DNA from: Caryophanales bacterium UBA4869
Lineage (GTDB): Bacteria > Bacillota_I > Bacilli_A > RFN20 > CAG-288
NCBI GenBank assembly: GCA_002399505.1
Contig: DHDT01000079.1
Span: 1-16,174 of the forward strand
Reading direction: 5' to 3'
DNA length: 16,174 bases
The translations under genes and the position numbers were made by a program. Position 1 is the stretch's first letter. Each line of letters opens with the position of its first letter. Of the stretch, positions 7,433-13,557 are shown one piece after another. The notes below the pieces were generated by a model, which was not told where the DNA came from, made no database searches, and saw only the letters and a list, made by a program, of their open reading frames with translations.

Positions 7433-8050
7433 TTTTGAATCAGCTCTATATTTCCCATAGTACTGCTGTTCGGCTTCTTTTCTCGCCCAGACAGCGTCTC
7501 TTTTGTATTTGAATCGCCCAATTAGATGGTTTTTCCTTTGAAATGTGAGCTGGGCGACCCACTGCTTCCTCGAGCGATCATACGAGACCCCGGTATGTCC
7601 GGAGCTGTTGTTTTTGTTGACTTTCCTTCTTCCGTCGATGGCGGTCAAGGAAGTGCCGTCGACGAAGCCTGTGCGGAGGCTGTCGATATTCGCCTGGTTC
7701 TCTTTGTTCCTGCAACCGCATGAGGTCGTGGAGCCCATCGTGAGGCTGGCGGTAGAGGCTATGCATTCGTTACCGCAATCGCACCTGCACCTCCATAACG
7801 TTTTGTGGTTCTTCCTTCCGGCAAAGGAAAGGACGGTGAGCTTCCCGAAACGCTGTCCGGTCAAGTCCTTAATCTTGTGCTTGGCGCACCCGCAGGAAAT
7901 CACATGCCCGGTATGTAGCTTGTTGGTGTTTACCTCTTTGAAATTACCGCATTCGCAAAGGCACTTGTAGATGATGGATCCCCGATACCTTTTCCCGGTA
8001 TCCTCCACCACTGTCAAACGCCCATACTTCTTCCCGATTTCCTTGTCCAT
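7418..8050 (-). CDS. solitary zinc-ribbon plus AP2-domain protein (homing/mobile type)
   Basis: A 210-residue protein of a kind scattered through phages and mobile DNA. It has two tandem Cys-rich repeats, each starting GKKYGRLTV or GQRFGKLTV: the first with C30, C32, C34, C53 and C55, the second with C88, C90, C92, C111 and C113 (C-x-C-x-C ... SCGC). A C-terminal AP2 DNA-binding domain follows (SSGHTGVSYDRSRKQWVAQL from 149, then HLIGRFKYKRDAVWARKEAE). No HNH or other nuclease motif is visible, so it is either a DNA-binding relative of AP2/HNH homing endonucleases or a nuclease-less remnant. I chose the ATG at 8050 over the frame opening at 8149, because a promoter lies between them and the family's GKKYGRLTV start follows at once. 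It is convergent with hamB, overlapping by 15 bases, and is visibly richer in GC than its AT-rich neighbours, suggesting separate acquisition. Confidence 0.75.
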   Translation of the reverse strand: MDKEIGKKYGRLTVVEDTGKRYRGSIIYKCLCECGNFKEVNTNKLHTGHVISCGCAKHKIKDLTGQRFGKLTVLSFAGRKNHKTLWRCRCDCGNECIASTASLTMGSTTSCGCRNKENQANIDSLRTGFVDGTSLTAIDGRRKVNKNNSSGHTGVSYDRSRKQWVAQLTFQRKNHLIGRFKYKRDAVWARKEAEQQYYGKYRADSKLINK

Positions 8051-8071
8051 CTCTCGTATTTCCTTTATTAA

Positions 8072-8099
8072 ATTATACACCAAAAAAGGCGCTAACCAA
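8072..8099 (-). promoter_or_regulatory. promoter of the AP2-domain gene
   Basis: On the minus strand TTGGTT (8094-8099), a 16-base spacer and a perfect TATAAT (8072-8077). The start of transcription would fall about 15 bases before the ATG at 8050, next to an AAAGGAAA ribosome binding site. This supports the shorter start for the AP2 gene and separate expression from the restriction operon upstream. Confidence 0.55.
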
Positions 8100-8152
8100 C
8101 CCATGAAATACCATGCTTGATTAACATCCAGTTTTCGCTTATGTTTCAAAAC

Positions 8153-8189
8153 ACTATTATTAGCGGTTCAACGTAGCGTTTTTAATAGT
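8153..8189. repeat. short inverted repeat between AP2 gene and GIY-YIG gene
   Basis: ACTATTA (8153-8159) and TAATAGT (8183-8189) are perfect complements enclosing 23 bases with a small inner AGCG/GCGTT element. It sits in the 200-base gap downstream of the restriction operon, so it may be a weak terminator for that minus-strand transcript. A clear U-tract is lacking, so this is only tentative. Confidence 0.3.
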
Positions 8190-8250
8190 CAATGTTTCCT
8201 AGCGTATCTTGTAAACGGAAATCACATCAATTATTGCTCTTAATAAACAC

Positions 8251-9000
8251 TTACTTTTTGATTTGGTTATAAACGTCTACTAATATATCTACTGCTTTTT
8301 CAACTTCTTCTTTCGAAGATATACGCACCTTATAATTCAATGCCCATAAATATGTGTCAGGAACTTTCTCGCCGATTTGAAGATCTGATCTCGTTGGAAT
8401 CCTTGTTTGAATTAGCAAACACGATTTATAAAAATGAAATTCACAAATATTCTTCTTTTTTTCGTTTCTAAGAGCTATATAGTTTGGCGTTGTTTCTTCG
8501 AAAACCCCTGGTAATCTTTCTTTAACGCTCTTAAATACCAAGTTATGGAGAGAAATAATTTCTGGCTTTTTGTCTAACAAAAGGTCTTTCTTATCGTATT
8601 TCGTTTTGTCGATTGATTCAGCCTCTTCCTTTGTCACTTTTTCATCGAAATCTTCCATCAAATGAAGTTTATCTTCTGTTCCACTGCAATAAGCTATGCA
8701 GTCAAGAACGTTATAAGCATTTTCCTTAGTCATCTTATAAAATTCACGAGTTCTTTTTTTGCCATTAAGATTATCAACACTCCTGAGTGAAGGATTAATT
8801 TTATCTATCATGTCATGGACTTTAACATCGCTTAGCCTTTCACTAGCTTCATAATACGCATAAAGTCGAAAAGCAAAAGGAACAGCCTCGCTACTATTAA
8901 GAGATTTAAGCCTTCTTTCAATATCGCTTGTATAACCGATTTTTACGAGATCAGGAAATGACTGATTTGTAAGAATATAAATATAAAATGTATTTGTCAT
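8251..9000 (-). CDS. GIY-YIG nuclease domain (T5orf172-like) fused to DUF5655
   Basis: A 249-residue protein. The N-terminal 90 residues are a GIY-YIG domain of the T5orf172/MUG113 type: YIYILTN (6-12) for the GIY strand, VKIGYTSDIERRLKSL (19-34) for the YIG strand with the catalytic arginine region, VH (61-62), and REFYKM (85-90) with the likely metal-binding glutamate. The C-terminal 100 residues (LHNLVFKSVKERLPGVFEET from 151, VPDTYLWALNY 213-223, EEVEKAVDILVDVY 231-244) match DUF5655, a domain often appended to restriction or DNA-binding proteins. It begins 11 bases after the stop of the large nuclease gene, with GAGGAGTG before the ATG, so it is the last gene of the restriction operon. 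It may be a second nuclease or an accessory specificity factor. The domain calls are good; the role is inferred from context. Confidence 0.78.
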   Translation of the reverse strand: MTNTFYIYILTNQSFPDLVKIGYTSDIERRLKSLNSSEAVPFAFRLYAYYEASERLSDVKVHDMIDKINPSLRSVDNLNGKKRTREFYKMTKENAYNVLDCIAYCSGTEDKLHLMEDFDEKVTKEEAESIDKTKYDKKDLLLDKKPEIISLHNLVFKSVKERLPGVFEETTPNYIALRNEKKKNICEFHFYKSCLLIQTRIPTRSDLQIGEKVPDTYLWALNYKVRISSKEEVEKAVDILVDVYNQIKK

Positions 9001-9010
9001 TTTTCACTCC

Positions 9011-10798
9011 TCACTTAATTGCAAAAATCTTATCAAAAATTAACTTACCTCTCAATTTTCCTTGCGGATTAGTTAATGGCTTAAAAATCGAAAATAGAGT
9101 CGTGTCAATTAAAGCAACCGTATAATCAACTTCTGTTATATCTGCGGAAGAATTATTGATATCAAACAAGAAAATATAATCCACCTGGTAATTTGGCATA
9201 TGAGGAGTAAACTTGGCGCCTACAGAAATTTTGATATTATCGATTTTTTCACACCCATCAATTTTTCTTACTAATTTTTGAAGGCCCTCAATTTGATTTG
9301 AATCGCTCAAAAAATTATTTAATTTTGTTACGTCTTCTTTCGATTTTGATATATCGTCTTTGCATTCTTCTAAGAAAACAGTAGCTTTATATTGATTCTT
9401 TTTAATTGCGATAATATCAATATATGTTCTAAGAACATTCCTTCCATCCCCTAAAAGAACACATCTATCTCCTTGTGCTCCCGGATAACTAACTGCAAGA
9501 AGATCACATTGAATCTTTTTATAAAGCTGAACGCTAGCAAAAGTGACAATATCTTCTTTTGCATCATCAAAAGTTAATTCTTTAATGACGATTGGAGCAT
9601 GATTTTCAGTATTAACAGAATCTAAATAGGCTTGAATTGGACCCTTGTTCCACGAAACAGAACAAATAGTGTTCCTGTTTTTATCAGTTAATTTTAGCTT
9701 AGTTGATAAAAAGAAAATGCATTTGGAAGTCATGCTTGGACATTTAGTCAAAAACTGCAGTAACTCATCATCATTGATAAAATAAGAATGGTTAGATTGC
9801 TTTTGAAAAAGATCCCATCCATCAATATTAAGAGCGCGTTTAAAGATAAATAAAGCGTCTTCATCATCAAAAACATTATTTTTATCTCTAATAATATTTC
9901 TAACGTAGTTTTCTAACGACACTTTATGAGGGGTTGCATCAAACAAAGACTTATAACCGCCTCTAGAATTAAAATCATCAGGGCGGTTAACTTGAATTTC
10001 CGTTATGCAATTTTCAACTCCGACAAGCATATTAGTAAAGTATAAAATGCCTCTATCTGGGTCCATGGCATGGCCAAATCTATTGATTTTGCTAGTAAGT
10101 TTATCTTCTTCCCAATTGAACCTAGCGGAATTAACAATAACTGAAGAAAGATCATTACCGTCATATTTTTCTAGTAAAGAACTTTTTTTGATTTTATATG
10201 ATCCTCTCAAGGCACAAAAATAGTCACTGTAACTTAATGAATCATTAAAAGCCTTAACTATGTCTTTTAAAACATCTTCTATTTCCTCAGAAAAATAAAT
10301 GCAAGATAGCGCATTTTCTTTAGTTTTCAAAACATCCAAATGTTCATATGTATTCCATTGAACCGGATAGAAGATTGCACCCTTTCTAAAAGCCAGCACT
10401 TCTTCAATCTCATCTGTAAAACGATCCCCACCGCCAAAGTTTTGATCCATTCCTTTATTTGAAGGATAAATTTTGAGCATTGGAACGTGAAAAACTGATC
10501 CCCAAAAATAAACATCAGATCTTTGCATTTTATGATCATCAGTTGGAACTGCAGTTGAGTACTCAACGAGCAAAAGAGGGAGCTCACTACCAGAAATAAT
10601 AGCGGTTAGCAAAACATCTATATCTTTACACTTCCTGATTCTGTCAGTAACTGAATCCGAATCATTAAATTCATCTCTTCCTTTTTTGGTATAGCAGTTA
10701 ACAATTTTGCCTGTAAACCCGATTTTTTGAAGGTACTCTTTAAAATCTATGCCTTGTTCTAAAACTTCTGCATAAATTCTAATCTCTTTTAAATCCAT
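9011..10798 (-). CDS. putative type II restriction endonuclease, PD-(D/E)XK-like
   Basis: A 595-residue protein encoded directly after two DNA methyltransferases, the place where the cognate endonuclease is expected. I do not recognise a named enzyme. Near the C-terminus YPGAQGDR (438-445) and TYIDIIAIKK (458-467) precede VFLEECKDD (474-482). D461 followed by E478-C-K480 has the spacing and strand-like context of a PD-(D/E)XK catalytic core. An N-terminal block, LPLLLVEYSTAVPTDDHKMQ (73-92), also looks conserved and nuclease-like (E79, D87, D88, K90), and FGHAMDPDRG (241-250) is a further probable family motif. The ATG at 10798 lies one base after the upstream methyltransferase stop. A longer TTG start at 10816 is less likely. 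Expected to cut unmodified DNA; the recognition site cannot be read from the sequence. Confidence 0.65.
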   Translation of the reverse strand: MDLKEIRIYAEVLEQGIDFKEYLQKIGFTGKIVNCYTKKGRDEFNDSDSVTDRIRKCKDIDVLLTAIISGSELPLLLVEYSTAVPTDDHKMQRSDVYFWGSVFHVPMLKIYPSNKGMDQNFGGGDRFTDEIEEVLAFRKGAIFYPVQWNTYEHLDVLKTKENALSCIYFSEEIEDVLKDIVKAFNDSLSYSDYFCALRGSYKIKKSSLLEKYDGNDLSSVIVNSARFNWEEDKLTSKINRFGHAMDPDRGILYFTNMLVGVENCITEIQVNRPDDFNSRGGYKSLFDATPHKVSLENYVRNIIRDKNNVFDDEDALFIFKRALNIDGWDLFQKQSNHSYFINDDELLQFLTKCPSMTSKCIFFLSTKLKLTDKNRNTICSVSWNKGPIQAYLDSVNTENHAPIVIKELTFDDAKEDIVTFASVQLYKKIQCDLLAVSYPGAQGDRCVLLGDGRNVLRTYIDIIAIKKNQYKATVFLEECKDDISKSKEDVTKLNNFLSDSNQIEGLQKLVRKIDGCEKIDNIKISVGAKFTPHMPNYQVDYIFLFDINNSSADITEVDYTVALIDTTLFSIFKPLTNPQGKLRGKLIFDKIFAIK

Positions 10799-10799
10799 A

Positions 10800-11900
10800 C
10801 TATTCGGCCTTCTCAAAGACTAAAATATGTTCTTTTTTACCCTTTGTCCTATATGATTTTTGAAAAGATCTCGACGTTTCATCTAAATATGAAAATTTAT
10901 AGTCTATCAATTTCCAATTAAACTTGTCACAAATCATGATCATATTTTCTTTTGCGTTATAAACTTCACCTTGTATTTGGCCATCACCCATAACCAGCAC
11001 AACATGCCCACCTACTTTTAATGTATTATTGCATGAAGAAAGAATTTCGGACATATCATCATCAAATTTCTCTTTTGGTCTTTTAAGACTTGAAAATTCT
11101 CTTCTGGATCCAATCTCTTCATTCATTGAGAATTTCACATCATAACCTAGCCAATTCATTCTATGTTTGTGGTAAAGGTAATAGTCATATGTATTTGGAT
11201 ATGGAGGACTTGTAAGAATCAAATCAACAGATTCTTTCTTTATAACATCTGTACATTTTTTTGAATTATATAAAAGAGGACTTTCTTTGCACAAAGTGTT
11301 GGAAAGAGAGAGAGCTTCATCACAAATTGATAAAGTCGATAAGAATTTTTTAGTGAATAAATTAGCAACATAATCAACATTTAGTTTTGGTTTAACAACC
11401 GCAGCATAGCGAGTGTCGCTTTCTTGATTGGATGCAGAATTAATTATGGCTGACATCACTAATTTGCAAAAAATCTTTTCACTATCATCAGTCAAAGAAT
11501 CAATCATGAATTTGATATAGCTTAAAACTTTTATTGAATCATCACAGAACCAATGGTTAATTGATGGGTATTCAAACAAAGAAACACTCTCACAACCTGA
11601 CTTATATGATTTTTCAAAAGTTTCAATAAATGTTTTTAGATGTTCAATTCTTTCTTTAGAAAGATCAAGAACTTTGAATTTGGAAATTAAGATTGCGATA
11701 AAATTAATATCAGTACCAACCCCATTTCTATTTAAGTTTTTGCAGGCAAGAAGAGTTGTCCCAGAGCCTAAAAAAGGATCATAAACAAGATCATCTTCTT
11801 TTGTATATTTTTTTACATATTCCATGGCTAAATCCACAGTGAATTTTGCTGGGTAAGGGTGAATTCTATCTATTTTTCTAAGTAACTCTATATCTATCAT
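10800..11900 (-). CDS. SPPY-type DNA methyltransferase 2 of the restriction operon
   Basis: A 366-residue amino-methyltransferase acting on exocyclic amino groups (N4-cytosine or N6-adenine). HPYPAKF (14-20) is a motif X-like lead-in, DPFLGSGTT (41-49) is the AdoMet-binding motif I, and TSPPYPNTYDYYLYHKHRM (230-248) is the catalytic motif IV. The order I then IV, with about 180 residues between them for target recognition, differs from the common beta arrangement where the SPPY block comes first. SPPY favours N4-methylcytosine but does not prove it. The start ATG overlaps the stop of the preceding methyltransferase gene (ATGA), and the stop lies one base before the endonuclease start, so expression is coupled. 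Together with its neighbour it should protect the host recognition site. Confidence 0.85.
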   Translation of the reverse strand: MIDIELLRKIDRIHPYPAKFTVDLAMEYVKKYTKEDDLVYDPFLGSGTTLLACKNLNRNGVGTDINFIAILISKFKVLDLSKERIEHLKTFIETFEKSYKSGCESVSLFEYPSINHWFCDDSIKVLSYIKFMIDSLTDDSEKIFCKLVMSAIINSASNQESDTRYAAVVKPKLNVDYVANLFTKKFLSTLSICDEALSLSNTLCKESPLLYNSKKCTDVIKKESVDLILTSPPYPNTYDYYLYHKHRMNWLGYDVKFSMNEEIGSRREFSSLKRPKEKFDDDMSEILSSCNNTLKVGGHVVLVMGDGQIQGEVYNAKENMIMICDKFNWKLIDYKFSYLDETSRSFQKSYRTKGKKEHILVFEKAE

Positions 11901-12799
11901 TTGATTGGCTTCCTTAATACAACTAAATATGAATGATTTTGATTAACATAAAATACACTTGGATACCCCAGCAGAACCAAAGCTCGTTGTTCGTTTTGAT
12001 CCCATATAATCAAATCATGATAAACAAAGCCGGCTTTTGATCCACATTCAGCAATTGCCGAATGTAGATCAACGTAAGGTATTTTATTTCTGATATCGCG
12101 AAAATCTTTAACAACCCATATGTTGTAACCGCCCGGTTTAGTTTTTGCATAAATTCTCTTCATGATATTTGTAACCTTTTTCTTATACACATCCATAGGC
12201 ATGTTACCAAGATCATTTTTTTCATCCGAATAAACATTTGTTGTAGCATTATTTTCCTCAACAAATGCCGAATGTTTATGTCTTTTTGTACGATCCTCTA
12301 CGACTTTATGAATCAAATCTGCATAAGGTGGAGATGTAAAAGTAAGCTGGATAGTTCCATCGTCAATTTGATTTATCATTGTTTCACAATCACCATTAAA
12401 CACTTTAAAATTAGGTTCATAAAAGAGACCGAGCGAATTTTCGATTTGCGTTATCGCGAGATCATAATACTTTTTAGTTAATTCTATCCCATAACCAAAT
12501 CTCTGATTTTTTATAGCAGAAATTACCGTAGTTCCGGTCCCTAAAAATGGATCAAGAACAGCATCACCTTTTTTTGAGTACATGGAAATAACTCGATCAC
12601 ATAGTTTTTCTGGGTAAGTAGCACCGTGCAAAAGTTGCTTTCCAGTTCGTGCTGAAGAAACGTCATTCCAGACACTTCTACTACAAAGAGTCCATTCATG
12701 AGCAGTCATTCCATTAAATGTTTTGCCCCTTTGTTCTTCTTCTTTTATGGCATTCTCTTCTGCGGTTAGTTCTTTTTTAATAAATGTTTTTTTTGGCAT
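11897..12799 (-). CDS. SPPY-type DNA methyltransferase 1 of the restriction operon
   Basis: A 300-residue DNA amino-methyltransferase. SRSVWNDVSS (40-49) and HGATYPEKL (58-66) form the motif X region, VLDPFLGTGTT (81-91) is AdoMet-binding motif I, FGYGIEL (101-107) is motif II-like, and FTSPPYADLIHKVVEDR (154-170) is catalytic motif IV. PGGYNIWVV (about 223-231) is a late beta strand. Motif order is again I then IV. Its sequence is clearly different from the second methyltransferase, so the pair is not a recent duplication. Two enzymes would suit an asymmetric target in which each strand needs its own modification. The ATG at 12799 has AGAGGACT upstream, inside the end of the XRE gene. It modifies DNA on the same operon as the presumed nuclease. 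Confidence 0.87.
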   Translation of the reverse strand: MPKKTFIKKELTAEENAIKEEEQRGKTFNGMTAHEWTLCSRSVWNDVSSARTGKQLLHGATYPEKLCDRVISMYSKKGDAVLDPFLGTGTTVISAIKNQRFGYGIELTKKYYDLAITQIENSLGLFYEPNFKVFNGDCETMINQIDDGTIQLTFTSPPYADLIHKVVEDRTKRHKHSAFVEENNATTNVYSDEKNDLGNMPMDVYKKKVTNIMKRIYAKTKPGGYNIWVVKDFRDIRNKIPYVDLHSAIAECGSKAGFVYHDLIIWDQNEQRALVLLGYPSVFYVNQNHSYLVVLRKPIK

Positions 12800-12804
12800 T
12801 AGCT

Positions 12805-12993
12805 TCAGTCCTCTTTCATTCCAGCTTCTTTGAGAAGCACTCTAATCTTTCTTTTGATTTTCATTGTTGGTTTATGATGGCCACGCTCCCATCTATTGAC
12901 GCTGACAAAAGCCACTCCTAATTTCTTAGCAAGTTCCTGCTGTGTCAATAATTCGTGCTCTCGGTATTCTTTGAGCTTCTTGGCGTAATCCAT
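12805..12993 (-). CDS. XRE-family HTH regulator of the restriction operon (C-protein-like)
   Basis: A 62-residue helix-turn-helix protein: MDYAKKLKEYREHELLTQQE, then LAKKLGVAFVSVNRWERGHH with the recognition helix around residues 28-38, and a basic tail. It is shorter than the classical controller (C) proteins of type II restriction systems (about 80 residues) but sits where they do, ahead of the methyltransferase and nuclease genes. GTGAGG precedes the ATG at 12993. A perfect palindrome abuts its -10 box (see the operator entry), making autoregulation likely. Its stop lies five bases before the first methyltransferase ATG. The HTH is certain; whether it represses, activates or does both is inference. 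Confidence 0.82.
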   Translation of the reverse strand: MDYAKKLKEYREHELLTQQELAKKLGVAFVSVNRWERGHHKPTMKIKRKIRVLLKEAGMKED

Positions 12994-13014
12994 GTTTACC
13001 TCACAATTAACAAG

Positions 13015-13043
13015 ATTATATCACTTTTTGTGATTTTATCCTA
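13015..13043 (-). promoter_or_regulatory. promoter and palindromic operator of the restriction operon
   Basis: On the minus strand a perfect TATAAT (13015-13020) directly follows the palindrome ATCAC-AAAAA-GTGAT (13020-13034, sharing one base with the -10 box). The hexamer at the -35 position with a 17-base spacer is TAGGAT (13038-13043), a poor match. A symmetric site between weak -35 and strong -10 elements is the classical layout for a small XRE regulator binding its own promoter. A further GTGA half-site lies downstream at 13001-13004, just before the ribosome binding site. Operator binding is inferred; the palindrome is directly visible. Confidence 0.62.
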
Positions 13044-13193
13044 CGCCTTTTCCCACTTTTTCTCAATGTTTGCTAGATATTGGCTTACACATTGCTGAGA
13101 AACGCATAGCTCAAGCGCGGTATCCTGTTGCGTCAGACACCGAAAATAGATCTTCTTGAAGACCTGAAGTTCCTTTTCGGTCAGTTTGTTCAT
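13041..13193 (-). CDS. 50-residue HTH ORF, possible fragment of a transposase or regulator
   Basis: This short ORF encodes MNKLTEKELQVFKKIYFRCL, then TQQDTALELCVSQQCVSQYL and ANIEKKWEKA before a TAG stop. The middle is a good sigma-region-4/transposase-type helix-turn-helix (TALELCVSQQCVSQYL as helix-turn-recognition helix). No strong ribosome binding site precedes the ATG. Three direct repeats lie just upstream (13218-13289), an arrangement seen where a transposase gene follows a repeat-bearing transposon end, so this may be the remaining N-terminus of such a gene, cut when the restriction operon arrived. Its stop overlaps the -35 region of the restriction promoter. It could equally be a tiny intact regulator. 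A genuine translated gene is only moderately likely. Confidence 0.45.
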   Translation of the reverse strand: MNKLTEKELQVFKKIYFRCLTQQDTALELCVSQQCVSQYLANIEKKWEKA

Positions 13194-13217
13194 GAATCTG
13201 CTCTCTGCTAGAAGCCA

Positions 13218-13289
13218 TTTAACGAGTGCACCCCCTCCCCATTATCCGTTTAACGAGTGCACCCCCTAGGGCAAACCGTTTAACGAGTG
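13218..13289. repeat. three direct repeats at 30-31 bp spacing, probable transposon end
   Basis: TTTAACGAGTGCACCCCCT occurs exactly at 13218-13236 and 13249-13267, and its first 11 bases recur at 13279-13289. Copy starts are 31 and 30 bases apart, close to three helical turns, so a protein could bind the same face repeatedly. Two copies are also preceded by CCG. Multiple spaced repeats at one end are typical of transposons such as the IS21 family, and the adjacent HTH ORF fits. No matching opposite end is seen in the window. An iteron-like or regulator-binding role is an alternative. Confidence 0.6.
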
Positions 13290-13390
13290 GGCCTTCTTTT
13301 GCCTCAAAAAAGCCAAGAAAAGAGCATAATTTATCAAGTCAAGACCGGGCTACTATCAAGAAAAGGCCCATTAATCGTGGTTTTTGGCAC

Positions 13391-13421
13391 AAAAAAAGTG
13401 ATACTCGTTTGTATCACTTTT
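13391..13421 (-). terminator. intrinsic terminator after tRNA-His
   Basis: AAAAGTGATAC (13394-13404) pairs perfectly with GTATCACTTTT (13411-13421) around a six-base loop. On the minus strand it is followed by a U-run. It ends the rpsD/tRNA-His transcription unit and marks the edge of the core genome. The A/T arms on both sides mean it may also work on the plus strand. Confidence 0.85.
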
Positions 13422-13433
13422 ATCGTTCTAATA

Positions 13434-13510
13434 TGGGGCGGCTAATGAGGCTCGAACTCACGAATGAACGGTTCACAGCCGTTTGTGTTAACCACTTCAC
13501 CATAGCCGCC
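13434..13510 (-). tRNA. tRNA-His (anticodon GTG), CCA encoded
   Basis: The minus strand folds into a standard cloverleaf: GGCGGCTA at the 5' end pairs with TAGCCGCC at the 3' end, the anticodon arm is AACGG-CTGTGAA-CCGTT with anticodon GTG, and the T arm has GTTCGAG. The extra 5' G (G-1) opposite discriminator C73 is the identity mark of histidine tRNAs, and CCA is encoded. It lies 47 bases downstream of rpsD on the same strand and before a strong terminator. Its 3' end faces the accessory region, a common position for island integration, although no repeat of the tRNA end is seen in the window. Confidence 0.96.
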
Positions 13511-13517
13511 ATATAAA

Positions 13518-13539
13518 GCCGATCTTGAAGGAGATCGGC
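13518..13539 (-). terminator. hairpin between rpsD and tRNA-His (terminator or processing site)
   Basis: GCCGATCT (13518-13525) and AGATCGGC (13532-13539) form a perfect 8-bp stem with a six-base loop. On the minus strand it is followed by TTTATAT, a weak U-tract, so it may end rpsD transcription partially and let some polymerase continue into the tRNA. It may instead be a processing signal. No separate promoter for the tRNA is obvious. Confidence 0.55.
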
Positions 13540-13557
13540 AGACCTGACAACGTGAAT

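Noticed and set aside
7545..7970. A 141-codon plus-strand ORF opposite the AP2 gene.
   Set aside because: It lies antisense to the AP2 gene, has no ribosome binding site and no recognisable protein character. The minus-strand frame has two zinc ribbons and an AP2 domain.
10005..10587. ORFs inside the endonuclease gene (72 and 86 codons).
   Set aside because: Both are out-of-frame shadows in an AT-rich gene, without start signals.
13218..13289. CRISPR array suggested by repeats with near-constant spacing.
   Set aside because: Copies are 11-19 bases with gaps of only about 12 bases, there are three copies only, and no cas genes occur. Spacing is too small for CRISPR.
13388..13404. A second copy of the restriction operator, since CAC-A7-GTGATA resembles the operator half CAC-A5-GTGATA.
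   Set aside because: The spacer differs by two bases, the left half lacks the full ATCAC arm, and the segment is already explained as one arm of the tRNA-His terminator.
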